Source: an uncultured Desulfobulbus sp. | Lineage (GTDB): Bacteria > Desulfobacterota > Desulfobulbia > Desulfobulbales > Desulfobulbaceae | Direction of reading: 5' to 3' | Assembly (NCBI RefSeq): GCF_963665445.1 | Contig: NZ_OY762276.1 | Coordinates: 3,466,601 to 3,530,600 of the forward strand | DNA: 64,000 bases | Shown here: in pieces, positions 44,998 to 54,926 of the stretch | Numbering within the stretch: the first letter of the stretch is position 1 | Layout of the letters: every line of letters begins with the position of its first letter | Made by a program: the position numbers and the translations under genes | The notes under the pieces: generated by a model | Database searches by the model: none | Told to the model about the DNA's origin: nothing | Seen by the model: the letters and a program-made list of their open reading frames with translations, nothing else

Positions 44998-45040
44998 TTT
45001 TCTTGCCGCCTGCGCTTGTACCGCTTCCGCCTCCCTCCCG

Positions 45041-46573
45041 TCAGTTGATCCCGCTGAAAGGCCGCATCTGGGTGTCGCAGACGCCGCCGACCCGAACCTG
45101 GCGCATCGTCGTCGTTCCCTGGCACTGCTCGCCCTGATCGGCGACACGGCACTTGACCTCAAGAGGCTTGCCCGCATTGACCCAGGAAGGGGTTTTCCGA
45201 TAACGGCCGATTTCAGAGAAACGGCAGCCGTCGGGGATACCATAGGGACGGCATCGGCCTGACTGGCCGTTCAGCGAGACCCGCCGGGCATCGACGATAA
45301 AGCCCGGATAGTTGTCGATCAGCCGAATCCGGTCGCCCTGTTCTTTGTCCTCCACCACAAAGCTCTTGAACCGATACCCTTGGCCCTGCCTCTCTCCCAC
45401 CCGGATACGGGTATTGGCAATCAGGGCAAAATCGTTGCCGCGGCGGGCCACCGCACCGGACATATATTCAATACGCTCATGGAGGGGAAAACATTTCCCC
45501 ATGGCCGGGGCATGGTAATAGTGGCGCACCCCCTTGAGATCGGTGAGTTGATTGCCGGGAAACAGGGCTACCAGATCCTGGTCACTGCCAAAGAGAATGC
45601 GTTCGACATCTCTTAAACTCTGGCTGTACATGGCCTGGAACTTGCGGTAGAGGGTGACGTTCGGGCCCGTTGCGGAACCGAGGTCCTCGCGCAGGTAGCA
45701 GGTGGTCAGGCCTGAGATCTGAGTCAGGTACTCATCCCAGATATTGTATTGGGAGACATTGGCGGAAACGCCCTGAAAATCGCCCGGCGCGCTGCAACCC
45801 AGCCGCGCGGCGCAGGATTCACGGCCACGATTGCGAATCGACAGGGCAATGATGTTGCGTTCACAGGCGCCATACCCATTGCAGCCCCGTTCGAGATGCC
45901 CCTCAAACAGGGCGGTACGCATGGTGTAATCCAGATGTTTGGCCTGTTGGAGGCTGCTTACGGACCACCGGCCCCGCTGCACCTGGATAAACCGATCCCA
46001 GGCACGTTCAAGGCGGCCCCGTCGCCCGATCAGCTGCCGGTTGACGTCTTCACAGGCCGAGGAGTTATGAAAAGCGCGCACGATCTGATCCAACTCCCCC
46101 TGGAACACATGCGGCTGAACCTGTTGCCCCTGCTTGCGCGGTGGGTCGAAAAAGGGCGGCTTGGACATGGTGTAGAGGCTGCGCACATCAAGCACATACC
46201 GCACCCCGGCCTCGCACTGGTTGTTTTTTACCTGGAGAGAGCGCCGCGATTTTTCAATGCGGCGATAACGTTCGCTGTCCAGCGGCGAGGCCTTGCGCGC
46301 ATCGACCACCACGTTAAAGCCCACATAGGGCACACCGTCGCTGCTGGTCAGGGGACGGCCGTCTTTCACCGCCACACAGGGAATCACCGAGGTTCCCTGG
46401 GCCAAGGTGCCGGCCGGCCGCCCCGGCCCGTTTGGACCGACGCTCTCAGCCGTGTAGTAAGGGATGTCGGCTGGCCCGTTGAAACGATACAGGGTCATCA
46501 CCGGGGTGGCCGGAATTGCGGCGTATGCCATGGACCAGGAAAAGACGATCAACAGCACAGAGAGGATTCTCAT
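45041..46573 (-). CDS. Exported cysteine-rich protein of unknown function
   Basis: A 510-residue protein with a clean signal peptide (MRILSVLLIVFSWSMAYA). I do not recognise a domain. The mature part has more than a dozen cysteines, which suggests disulfides in the periplasm or outside the cell. Tyrosine- and glycine-rich stretches such as LYRFNGPADIPYYT recur near the N-terminus. ATG 46573 follows GGAGG; a longer frame upstream runs into repeat copy D and is rejected. It diverges from the giant CHAT/TIR gene, with 718 bp between them. Confidence 0.75.
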   Translation of the reverse strand: MRILSVLLIVFSWSMAYAAIPATPVMTLYRFNGPADIPYYTAESVGPNGPGRPAGTLAQGTSVIPCVAVKDGRPLTSSDGVPYVGFNVVVDARKASPLDSERYRRIEKSRRSLQVKNNQCEAGVRYVLDVRSLYTMSKPPFFDPPRKQGQQVQPHVFQGELDQIVRAFHNSSACEDVNRQLIGRRGRLERAWDRFIQVQRGRWSVSSLQQAKHLDYTMRTALFEGHLERGCNGYGACERNIIALSIRNRGRESCAARLGCSAPGDFQGVSANVSQYNIWDEYLTQISGLTTCYLREDLGSATGPNVTLYRKFQAMYSQSLRDVERILFGSDQDLVALFPGNQLTDLKGVRHYYHAPAMGKCFPLHERIEYMSGAVARRGNDFALIANTRIRVGERQGQGYRFKSFVVEDKEQGDRIRLIDNYPGFIVDARRVSLNGQSGRCRPYGIPDGCRFSEIGRYRKTPSWVNAGKPLEVKCRVADQGEQCQGTTTMRQVRVGGVCDTQMRPFSGIN

Positions 46574-46809
46574 GGATACCTCCTCATAACTTAAGAAAGA
46601 AAAGGGAAAGGGACGAACCGGGCTGATAACTGTGGGATTTTTCGTGTCATCACATGAAGGGCGTGTTTCAGAAGCGGCCTGCGGTGACTTGCATACCGTC
46701 CGTATGTACAGTTCCAATCTGTATGCCGGGGCGACGGAATCAAAGCCACCGAGGCAACACACCACTTTGTTCTTATTACTCCAAAAGGCAGATTTTATCT
46801 CCAAAGTTT

Positions 46810-46909
46810 GTCGTTCTCGTAAAAAGCCTCGAGAACGACGTTTCAAGCTTCGTAAGTTGCTGATTTCACAATGCGTAACATTCAGGCTTTTGACTTCTAA
46901 GAAGCCAGC
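46810..46909 (-). repeat. MITE-like 100-bp repeat, copy D
   Basis: A full-length copy in reverse orientation, exactly 100 bp between direct repeats AAGTTT at 46804-46809 and 46910-46915. On the minus strand it ends CTTTTTACGAGAACGAC like the other copies. It lies in the 718-bp gap between the exported unknown gene and the CHAT/TIR gene. The rest of that gap (46574-46803 and 46916-47291) has no gene. Confidence 0.9.
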
Positions 46910-47124
46910 AAGTTTACGCGGCAAGAAAAAAGATCCCCTACCTCGAGTTAGGCCCCTTTCTCCTCCAGGGAGCTGGCCCAGCGGGAATTACAAGAAAATA
47001 AGAAATATCAGGAAATTAGCGCAGAGCAACATGATAAAAACCAGCGCAGCAAATTCCATTGGATAGATTCACTCTCCATTACTTATCCCTTTTTCTCACA
47101 TTGCAATTCCACCCCATTCAATGA

Positions 47125-47147
47125 ATTGATATTATTAACATATCAAT
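47125..47147 (+). promoter_or_regulatory. Perfect 8-bp palindrome upstream of the CHAT/TIR gene (candidate operator)
   Basis: ATTGATAT and ATATCAAT are separated by TATTAAC, in an AT-rich stretch 145 bp before the start codon. The dyad spacing (15 bp centre to centre) suits a helix-turn-helix dimer. No regulator gene is adjacent. Confidence 0.5.
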
Positions 47148-47291
47148 ACTCTCAGAGTTGCCTCGATTCAGCAATGAGCTTCGCGGGCAACGTCCATGTG
47201 GTGAACAACGACACCGTATCGATCTTGATCCAATACCGTCATCAGCATTCTGCCTCACCCGCAGATGCGTTAACAATAAGGGGAAAGAGCA

Positions 47292-50200
47292 ATGACTGAC
47301 GACCTGAGCGGCATAAAACTTCGAATCCCCGGCACGGAACTCTCCTCCCCTCTCCTCGACGACGCCGCTGCAATGAGCGGTCAGATCACCTTCGAGGAGG
47401 TGCGCTCATTTCAGATCGATGCAACCCGGGCCGGAATGAGCGAGGCACCGATCATCGAAAGTTTTGCCGATGATATTGTCGAAGTGGAACTGGAAGATGG
47501 AACCCGATTCTGGACCACGCAGGAACAGCTACGTACCTCGATCCTTTCCAAGGCCACAACCCGTTCACAGGACGGCATCATCGAACTGCCGGCCACCCTG
47601 AGCCGTTCCTCCGCTTCCCGGGGCATGTTTGGCACCGTTGTCATCAAGACCCTCAAATTTTTCAAAATCGATGTCGCTGAAAAGGCGGCGCAGCACATTG
47701 CCGAAAAAATGGAGCTCCATGCCCTGGGTAAGACCGAGGACGGTCTGGGGCCAGGACTCTTTCGTATTGCGCGGGGCGATGCACTCAATCTCAAACGGGT
47801 CGAAGAGGCTGTTCTTGCCCTGCCAGAGGACAAACCCTCCCTGGTCTTTCTTCACGGCACAATGTCTTCCACCGCAGGCAGCTTCGGCAAGCTGTGGAGC
47901 GAACAGCGCCGGCAGCAGCGCGACCAGTTGCTGGCCCCCTATGAAGGCCGCCTCTTCGCCCTGGAGCATGCGACCCTGACCAAGAACCCGATCGACAACG
48001 CCATAGCCCTGGCCGAACGGCTGCCGCCCCTGGCCCGGCTGCACCTGGTGTCCCACTCCCGTGGCGGCATGGTGGGCGAACTGCTCTGCCGGGCCGGAGT
48101 GGGACCGGGTCACGATCCCTTTGATGCGGCAGAATGCGCCTTGTTCAACAAGAGCGATCCGGATGGCCTGCGCGGCGATCTCGAACGGCTCAACACCTTG
48201 CTTGCGGAAAAACGTTTTCGCATCGAACGATTTGTACGCGTGGCCTGCCCCACCCGGGGCACAACGCTTGCCTCCGGCCGACTGGACCTCTACCTCTCCG
48301 TACTCTTCAACCTGCTCGAAAAGATTGCCGGACCGGCCAACCTGCCCCTCAGGCTACTCACCAGCCTGATGAGCGAACTGATCATGGCGGTGGCCAAGAA
48401 ACGCTCCGATCCCTCCGTGCTTCCGGGGATCGAGGCAATGATGCCCACCTCCCCCCTGGTGGCCCTGCTCAACCGCTGTCCGCCTCCTGTTGCCGGTACC
48501 TTGCGGGTCATTGCCGGCGACATCGAGGGAGAGACGCCGCTGAGCGTCGTCTCCACCCTGCTCACCAATCCCCTCTATCTCGCCGACCACGACATGGTGG
48601 TCAACACCGATTCCATGTTTGGCGGGGCCGAACGCGAGGGTGGCGCGAGCTTTCTTTTCCAGCGCGGGCCGCAGGTGAACCATTTCAACTATTTCTTTAA
48701 CCCCGACAGCGCCCAGGGGCTGACCCGGGCTCTGACAGGCGACCTCCCGGAAACGGAGGGCTTTACCCCGTTTTCCGTTCAGGAGGGGGAGACCGGGATC
48801 GTGCCCTACGAAAAACGGGATCTCGCCCAGCCCATGCCCAGGGTCTTTCTCCTGCCGGGCATCATGGGCAGCCACCTGTCCATCAACGACAACCGAATCT
48901 GGCTCGATCTCCTTGATATCACGGTCGGCAAATTCGACCTGCTGCGCCCGACCACGCCCAACCTGGTGGTTGCCGAAGCACTTCTGGCACACTATTACGG
49001 CGATCTGGTCAAGCACCTTTCCACCAGCCACCATGTCATCCCCTTCCCCTTCGACTGGCGGCTTCCCCTGTTCGAGGAGGGGGAGCGATTGGCCGAAGCC
49101 GTCGCCCAGTCACTGGACGAATGCGAGCGGGATAAGCAACCGCTCCACCTTGTGGCCCATTCCATGGGAGGCCTGGTGGTGCGCGCCATGATCGCCGCCC
49201 ATCCGGAGCTGTGGGAACGGATCAAAGGCCATCCGCGCAGCCGCTTCATCATGCTTGGCACACCCAATAACGGCTCCCATGTCATCCCCCAGGTCCTGAC
49301 CGGCCGTGACGGGTTGGTGCGCAGACTTGCCCTGCTGGACACCCGGCACAATCTTGCCGAGTTCATCACCATTGTCGGCCAATTTCCAGGCCTGCTGGAA
49401 ATGATGCCCACCCACGGCTCCCTTGACCTGTTTGCGCCGGAACAGTGGAAAGAGTTGGCCGACATCGATGCGCAACACAACGAGACCTGGCAGCCCCCCT
49501 CTCCGGCAATGCTGCAGGCGGCCAAGGCAACCCGGCAACGCCTTGCCCAGGCGCCCATGGATCCGGAACGAATGCTCTATATTGCCGGATGCGCACCGGC
49601 CACTCCCTGCGATCTGCGCATCGATGCGACGGGAGCCCGACCACGGCTCGCCTTCCGCGCAACCCCCTGCGGCGACGGACGCGTTCCCTGGAAAAGCGGT
49701 ATTCCCTCAGGCATAACCGCCTGGTATCTGGATGCCGCCCACGGCGATCTTCCCCGGGAGGAAAAGGGGTTTGCGGCCATAGCCGACCTGCTGCAATACG
49801 GCACCACCGAACAGCTCCCGGTCATCCCCCCCATGAACCGGGAAATGGCTGTGGAGGAAGATACGGAGATGCCACTTGAGCACATCAGCCTCTATCCCAA
49901 CTACAGCGATCTGGCCCAGGCCGCGCTCGGGGCCGGACAGCGCAAGCGGAAGCGCAGCACCACCCGAAAAATCGAGGTTGCCGTCCACCATGGCAATCTC
50001 GCCTTTGCCCATCACCCGGTCCTGGTCGGCCATTACAAGGGCGACGGGATCATCAGTGCCGAGGCCTACCTCGACCGCACCCTCGGCCATCGGCTCAGTG
50101 CCCGCCATCAGATCGGCCTGTATCCCGGTAACGACGGCACCGCCGAGGCCTTTCTCAACCATGCCTGGGAACAATCGCGCCGCAGCGACGGCATGCCGCC

Positions 50201-53200
50201 GGGTGCGATTGTCATTGGCCTGGGGGAAATCGGTCAACTGACCCCCGGCCGATTGATGCGTGCCGTTTCCCGGGGGGTGCGGACCTATATCCTGGCCCGT
50301 GCGGAATGTGCGGACAGAGACCATCTCCATCCCGAGTCCATCGGCATCAGTGCGCTGCTTGTGGGCACCGGTGCCGGCGGGGTGAGCGTACAGGATGCGG
50401 TCAATGCCATCCTGCGGGGGATCATCGACGCCAACCGCACCATCCGCGATGCCGGCAACGCCCGCTGCATACCTCTGCAATCGGTTGATTTTGTCGAACT
50501 GTATGAAGATCGCGCCATTCAGACGGTCCGGATTCTTGCCCGGCTGCGCAACGATCCGGAGATTGCATCCCACTACACCATTGCCCCCGATCCCCTGGTT
50601 ATCCCCATGGAAGGCGGACAACGGCGGGCCAGCTTTTTCGAGGACGATCCCTGGTGGCAGCGGTTGCAGATCGTGGAGGACAACACGGGGCAGCTCTCGT
50701 TCAATCTGCTCACAGATCGGGCCCGCACCGAAGTGTATTTGCAACATTCGCAACGCAGCCTGGCCGATCAGTTCATCGCCGAAACCTCGGCAACCGTGGC
50801 CAGCAACGCCGGCGTGGCCACCACCCTCTTTGAAATGCTCATTCCCAACGAACTCAAGGATTACGCTCCCGAACGCAAGGATCTGGTGCTGGTGCTCAAC
50901 GAGCGCGCGGCACGCTATCCCTGGGAAATGATGCAGGAACGAAGCAGAGGCCACGACCTGGCCCAATCGGTCAAGCCGCTGGCAGTCCAGGCGGGAATGA
51001 TCCGCCAGTTACAGGTCGAACGATTCCGCGACCGGGTGCTCATGGCACGCGGCAAGACAGCGCTGATCATCGCCAATCCGCTCACCCCCTTTGCCGATCT
51101 GCCGGCGGCGCAGGAGGAGGCCCAGGGCGTTGTCACCACCCTGCAGCGCCAGGGCTACAGCACCACCGCCCTGATTGGCCAAGAGGCCAAGGGAACCGCC
51201 ATCCTGCGGGAACTTTTTGCCCGCGATTATGCCATTGTCCACCTGGCCGGCCACGGGGTCTACCAGTACCGCCCGCCCACCCCGAAAACAGCGGGGACGG
51301 CGGAGAACGAGGCCGCCCCCATGACCGGCATGGTCATCGGCGACAATCAGTTTCTGACCGCCGCCCAGATTCACCAGATGCGGACCGTCCCCCAGCTGGT
51401 GTTCATCAACTGCTGCCATCTCGGCAAAACCGAGGAGAACCAACCATCGCCCAACCTGCCGCCGCACATGGCCTCCAACCTGGCCACCGAACTGATCCGC
51501 ATGGGGGTGCGCGGTGTGGTTGCCGCCGGATGGGCGGTGCAGGACAAGGCCGCAGCACGATTTGCCGCCACCTTTTACCAGGAGCTGCTTAGCGGAGCCA
51601 CCTTTGGCCAGGCGGTTCTCGCAGCTCGCACCGACACCTATGCAGCCTTTCCGGAAGTCAACACCTGGGGCGCCTACCAGTGTTACGGCGATCCGGATTT
51701 CGTGCTCGGCAAGGGAGAACAGCTGCAAAGAGCCAATGGCCGCCACCGCACCTACAGTGCCCTGAGCGAGGCGATCATCGACCTGGAAGGGATCACTGCC
51801 GCAGCCGGGATATCGGGAGGTCACCCCTTGGAGGAACAGCTGCGGACAATCAAGGACATCGAAAAAAGTGTACCACCAGCCTGGCTCGACACGGGTTCCC
51901 TCCAGGCCGCATTGGGTCGGGCCTATGGCGAGCTCAACCTCTTTGCCGAGGCGGTCGAGCACTGCCGACGTGCCCTGGCCGACAACCGGGCCCTGGTGCC
52001 GATCAAGGTGGCGGAACAACGATGGCACCTGCAATCGCTCTGGGCTCTGGAACTGGCGGAATCCGACCGGGACAAGGCACTGAGCCTGATCGACGAGGCA
52101 GAGGCACACCTCACCGGGTTGACCGAGGTGCTTGGTCCCTCCGAAGAACGGCTCTCCCTGCTTGGCGGCATCGCTAAACGCAGGGTGATGATCGCAAAAC
52201 AGGCGGAGCAGAAGCATGACGGCCTCAATGCCATGGCCGAGCATTTTCGACAGGCCTATGCATGGAGCGCGGAGCAGGGGAAGCCGGACTATTACCCCCT
52301 GCTCAACTATCTGACCGCCAAAACCCTGGCCGCCCTCCTGGAGGAAACGGCCCCGATTCAGGCCGATTTCAAGACATCCCTGCGGACGGCGACCGAACTT
52401 GCCGCACATCAACACGCACTTCAGCCAAACTTCTGGAGCACGGTTACTCCGATCGATTGCCGTCTCCTCAGCCTGCTGGCAACGAATCAATTGCCCGAAC
52501 ACAGCGCGGAGATCATCATTGGCTACCACAATGCCCATAACGTCGCCTCGCCCAAGGAGTATAACGATGTCGTCAGGCACCTCGATTTTCTCATCAACGT
52601 TCTGGATTCGGCTCCACGGAGCGAAAAGAGAGGCAACCTCGTCCCCGCGTTGCTGCACATCCGCCAGGCGGTGGTTTCCGGGGAGCCCCCCTCCATGCCC
52701 TCGGGTTTCAAGGAAGTCGAGGTCGAGCAAGCGGAATGGGTAGGTCCCGAAGGTCTTCCTCCCGCCCCGGAGAGAGTGTTCCTGGTGGATTCCGCCGATT
52801 ATCCGGAAAAGATGCTGCCACCTCTCCAAGGAATCCGAGGCCCACGTCTCAGCGGCGAATTCCAGGGCCCGCCACAGGAGAGTCGCCCCAAGATGTCAGC
52901 AACCTACGATGAGGCTGCTCCCGAGCTGGAGCCGGTCCAACTCGGGGCATCGGCTCCCAAACAGGTCAAACCCGGAGACGAGTTCACCGCCCGTTTTGTC
53001 GCCTATGCAAAGGAGTTGGAAGCGGCCACCCTGGCCCTCCTCAAGAAACTGGCGCCCGAGGAAGAGCCTGTCCTCGGCATCCAGGAGTGCCGCTGGAAAC
53101 GGGGGACCTCAGTCACCGTGCGCCTTTCGGCCCGGGGGCTGATGGTCGATCCGGAGGAACAGACCTTCACCTGGGAAGGAGGGCGCTCCATGCTGCCCTT

Positions 53201-53747
53201 TGACCTGACGGTTCCTGCGGACGCGGCCGAGACGAAGGTAAAACTCAAATTCGATGTGGCCATCCAAGGGATCATCGTGGCCCGCCTGCGGCTCGAGGTG
53301 GATATCGTGGCCAAGCCGCGCAAAAAAGGGACGATCACCGCGACCGGGGAGCCGGCTACAACCGCCTTTGCCTCCTACTCCTCCAAGGACCGGATGCGGG
53401 TGCTCGACCGTGTGGATGCCATTCAGATTGCCGCCGGGCTCGACATCTTTCAAGACTGTCTCGACCTCCACCCCGGCGAGGAATTCAAGCCCCGGCTTGA
53501 CCATGAAATTAGGGAACGTGATCTGTTCCTCCTCTTCTGGTCGCACAACTCCAGCCAGTCGCAGTGGGTCCAGTGGGAACTCACGACCGCACTTGCGGAA
53601 AAAGGGGAAGAGGCCCTGCAAATTCATCCCCTGGATCCCGGAATACAACCACCGCCCGGCCTGGAACAATACAACATCGGCAGCGTGGTCATGTGGGTCC
53701 GCAAGGGATATGAGGCGGTGCAGCGGGAACAGGGACGCCTGCCATAA
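47292..53747 (+). CDS. Giant multidomain effector: two alpha/beta hydrolases, CHAT protease, TPR-like helices and C-terminal TIR
   Basis: A 2151-residue cytosolic protein. Domain 1 (about 180-470) is an alpha/beta hydrolase with LVFLHGT, nucleophile S256 in SHSRGG, D434 and H464. Domain 2 (about 515-830) is LCAT/lipase-like: LLPGIMGSHL, S624 in AHSMGG, D795 in GDGRVP, H817 in AHGDL. Residues 894-1100 are an unassigned fold (VLVGHYKGDGIISAEAYL). CHAT (about 1180-1466) has H1321 in HLAGHG and C1375 in FINCCHLG, the caspase-like dyad. Helical TPR-like repeats span about 1510-1700. A beta-rich linker (1890-2010) precedes a TIR domain (2024-2140) with FASYSSKDR and E2096 in QWVQWELTTAL, the position of the TIR NADase glutamate. 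All catalytic residues look intact. A conflict or programmed-death role is inferred. Confidence 0.85.
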   Translation: MTDDLSGIKLRIPGTELSSPLLDDAAAMSGQITFEEVRSFQIDATRAGMSEAPIIESFADDIVEVELEDGTRFWTTQEQLRTSILSKATTRSQDGIIELPATLSRSSASRGMFGTVVIKTLKFFKIDVAEKAAQHIAEKMELHALGKTEDGLGPGLFRIARGDALNLKRVEEAVLALPEDKPSLVFLHGTMSSTAGSFGKLWSEQRRQQRDQLLAPYEGRLFALEHATLTKNPIDNAIALAERLPPLARLHLVSHSRGGMVGELLCRAGVGPGHDPFDAAECALFNKSDPDGLRGDLERLNTLLAEKRFRIERFVRVACPTRGTTLASGRLDLYLSVLFNLLEKIAGPANLPLRLLTSLMSELIMAVAKKRSDPSVLPGIEAMMPTSPLVALLNRCPPPVAGTLRVIAGDIEGETPLSVVSTLLTNPLYLADHDMVVNTDSMFGGAEREGGASFLFQRGPQVNHFNYFFNPDSAQGLTRALTGDLPETEGFTPFSVQEGETGIVPYEKRDLAQPMPRVFLLPGIMGSHLSINDNRIWLDLLDITVGKFDLLRPTTPNLVVAEALLAHYYGDLVKHLSTSHHVIPFPFDWRLPLFEEGERLAEAVAQSLDECERDKQPLHLVAHSMGGLVVRAMIAAHPELWERIKGHPRSRFIMLGTPNNGSHVIPQVLTGRDGLVRRLALLDTRHNLAEFITIVGQFPGLLEMMPTHGSLDLFAPEQWKELADIDAQHNETWQPPSPAMLQAAKATRQRLAQAPMDPERMLYIAGCAPATPCDLRIDATGARPRLAFRATPCGDGRVPWKSGIPSGITAWYLDAAHGDLPREEKGFAAIADLLQYGTTEQLPVIPPMNREMAVEEDTEMPLEHISLYPNYSDLAQAALGAGQRKRKRSTTRKIEVAVHHGNLAFAHHPVLVGHYKGDGIISAEAYLDRTLGHRLSARHQIGLYPGNDGTAEAFLNHAWEQSRRSDGMPPGAIVIGLGEIGQLTPGRLMRAVSRGVRTYILARAECADRDHLHPESIGISALLVGTGAGGVSVQDAVNAILRGIIDANRTIRDAGNARCIPLQSVDFVELYEDRAIQTVRILARLRNDPEIASHYTIAPDPLVIPMEGGQRRASFFEDDPWWQRLQIVEDNTGQLSFNLLTDRARTEVYLQHSQRSLADQFIAETSATVASNAGVATTLFEMLIPNELKDYAPERKDLVLVLNERAARYPWEMMQERSRGHDLAQSVKPLAVQAGMIRQLQVERFRDRVLMARGKTALIIANPLTPFADLPAAQEEAQGVVTTLQRQGYSTTALIGQEAKGTAILRELFARDYAIVHLAGHGVYQYRPPTPKTAGTAENEAAPMTGMVIGDNQFLTAAQIHQMRTVPQLVFINCCHLGKTEENQPSPNLPPHMASNLATELIRMGVRGVVAAGWAVQDKAAARFAATFYQELLSGATFGQAVLAARTDTYAAFPEVNTWGAYQCYGDPDFVLGKGEQLQRANGRHRTYSALSEAIIDLEGITAAAGISGGHPLEEQLRTIKDIEKSVPPAWLDTGSLQAALGRAYGELNLFAEAVEHCRRALADNRALVPIKVAEQRWHLQSLWALELAESDRDKALSLIDEAEAHLTGLTEVLGPSEERLSLLGGIAKRRVMIAKQAEQKHDGLNAMAEHFRQAYAWSAEQGKPDYYPLLNYLTAKTLAALLEETAPIQADFKTSLRTATELAAHQHALQPNFWSTVTPIDCRLLSLLATNQLPEHSAEIIIGYHNAHNVASPKEYNDVVRHLDFLINVLDSAPRSEKRGNLVPALLHIRQAVVSGEPPSMPSGFKEVEVEQAEWVGPEGLPPAPERVFLVDSADYPEKMLPPLQGIRGPRLSGEFQGPPQESRPKMSATYDEAAPELEPVQLGASAPKQVKPGDEFTARFVAYAKELEAATLALLKKLAPEEEPVLGIQECRWKRGTSVTVRLSARGLMVDPEEQTFTWEGGRSMLPFDLTVPADAAETKVKLKFDVAIQGIIVARLRLEVDIVAKPRKKGTITATGEPATTAFASYSSKDRMRVLDRVDAIQIAAGLDIFQDCLDLHPGEEFKPRLDHEIRERDLFLLFWSHNSSQSQWVQWELTTALAEKGEEALQIHPLDPGIQPPPGLEQYNIGSVVMWVRKGYEAVQREQGRLP

Positions 53748-53905
53748 TGGGTCCTGTTTCACCACACCGTAATCAACGACCAGCCTTGCAGAAAAGAGGG
53801 CAAACTTATGTATCCTACGATATTTCTTCCTTGAACAATAAAGAATGGCAAAGGCAGATGGAGAGACGTTGACTGTTGTGGGGGACAACTCCCGGGAGGT
53901 TTCAA

Positions 53906-54817
53906 ATGATCGTGAAACGAGGAAGCAAGGGCGAGGTGGTGCGGGCGATTCAAGAACGGCTCAGCATCGAGATCGATGGGAAATTCGGTCCCGAAACCGA
54001 CAAGGCGGTGAAAAAATTTCAAGAAGCGCATGGGTTGCTCGTTGACGGCAAGGTCGGCCCAATCACCCTGGCCGCACTCGCCATCGTTCCCGAGGAGATC
54101 CTGGCAACCGATCGGCTCGATGCGAGCCATGCCACCGACGAAGGGCTTTTCATCCACAGCTCCTTCCTGGGCACAGGGCAATACATCGAAGGGCCGACGG
54201 ATAAATTTTACGTCGTGCTGCACCACACCGCCGGCAACCATGATCCCTACGCCACGGTGCGTGCCTGGAACTCCGACATCCGGGGCCGTATCGCCACCCA
54301 GTTCGTCGTCGGCGGCATCGGCAAAAACGGAGAGAACAGCCTTGATGGCGAAGTCGTCCAATGTTTCCCGGACGAGGCCTGGGCCTACCACCTCGGCAAA
54401 AACAACAGCCCCCTGCTCCATCCGCACTCCATCGGCATTGAGATCTGCAACTACGGCTGGATTGAACCACGCGACGGCCGATTTTATACCTACGTCAACA
54501 GTGTACTCCCCGACAATCAGGTCGTGGATCTGGGATTTTCCTTCCGTGGCTACCGCTATTACCATAAATACAGTGAGGCCCAGATGGACGCGGTGCACAA
54601 ACTGCTGCACGAAATCTCCCGGCGTCACCAACAGGTGAATCTCCAGCTTGGCTTGCCCCAATGGCTCAAGAGCCAGAGCCCTCAGGATGCCTTTGCCTTC
54701 AAGCGGGAGGCCTGCGATGGCACGGTTCGCGGCCTGCTGACCCACACCAACATCCGCCCGGACAAAACCGATTGCAGCCCGCAACCCCTGTTGGTTGACA
54801 TGCTCAAAAGCCTGTAG
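53906..54817 (+). CDS. Peptidoglycan-binding N-acetylmuramoyl-L-alanine amidase (Amidase_2), no signal peptide
   Basis: A 303-residue protein. Residues 4-60 are a PG_binding_1 domain (GSKGEVVRAIQERLSIEIDG; KVGPITLAAL). Residues about 95-290 are an Amidase_2 zinc hydrolase with FYVVLHHTAGNH (H106, H107), SIGIEICNYGW and the C-terminal THTNIRPDKTD ligand segment. It would cut the stem peptide from muramic acid. There is no signal peptide or membrane helix, as in phage endolysins. GGGAGG precedes ATG 53906. It lies 158 bp after the CHAT/TIR gene on the same strand and may be its partner or target. Family firm, partnership inferred. Confidence 0.87.
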   Translation: MIVKRGSKGEVVRAIQERLSIEIDGKFGPETDKAVKKFQEAHGLLVDGKVGPITLAALAIVPEEILATDRLDASHATDEGLFIHSSFLGTGQYIEGPTDKFYVVLHHTAGNHDPYATVRAWNSDIRGRIATQFVVGGIGKNGENSLDGEVVQCFPDEAWAYHLGKNNSPLLHPHSIGIEICNYGWIEPRDGRFYTYVNSVLPDNQVVDLGFSFRGYRYYHKYSEAQMDAVHKLLHEISRRHQQVNLQLGLPQWLKSQSPQDAFAFKREACDGTVRGLLTHTNIRPDKTDCSPQPLLVDMLKSL

Positions 54818-54926
54818 GGTGATCGATACCAACCCGAGATCGCGCCATGGATTGATTCAGACGGCCACCGATTATTTGCCCAAAATGTTGGAGCATTCTC
54901 TCAATCTGCCGCCTTCCTATGCCAGA

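Noticed and set aside
46574..46924. Extension of the exported unknown protein by 117 residues
   Set aside because: The extra part runs through repeat copy D, while ATG 46573 has a strong ribosome site and begins a perfect signal peptide.
51009..52829. 606-codon leftward open frame
   Set aside because: Antisense to the CHAT/TIR gene. The sense strand has conserved catalytic motifs throughout; the shadow has none.
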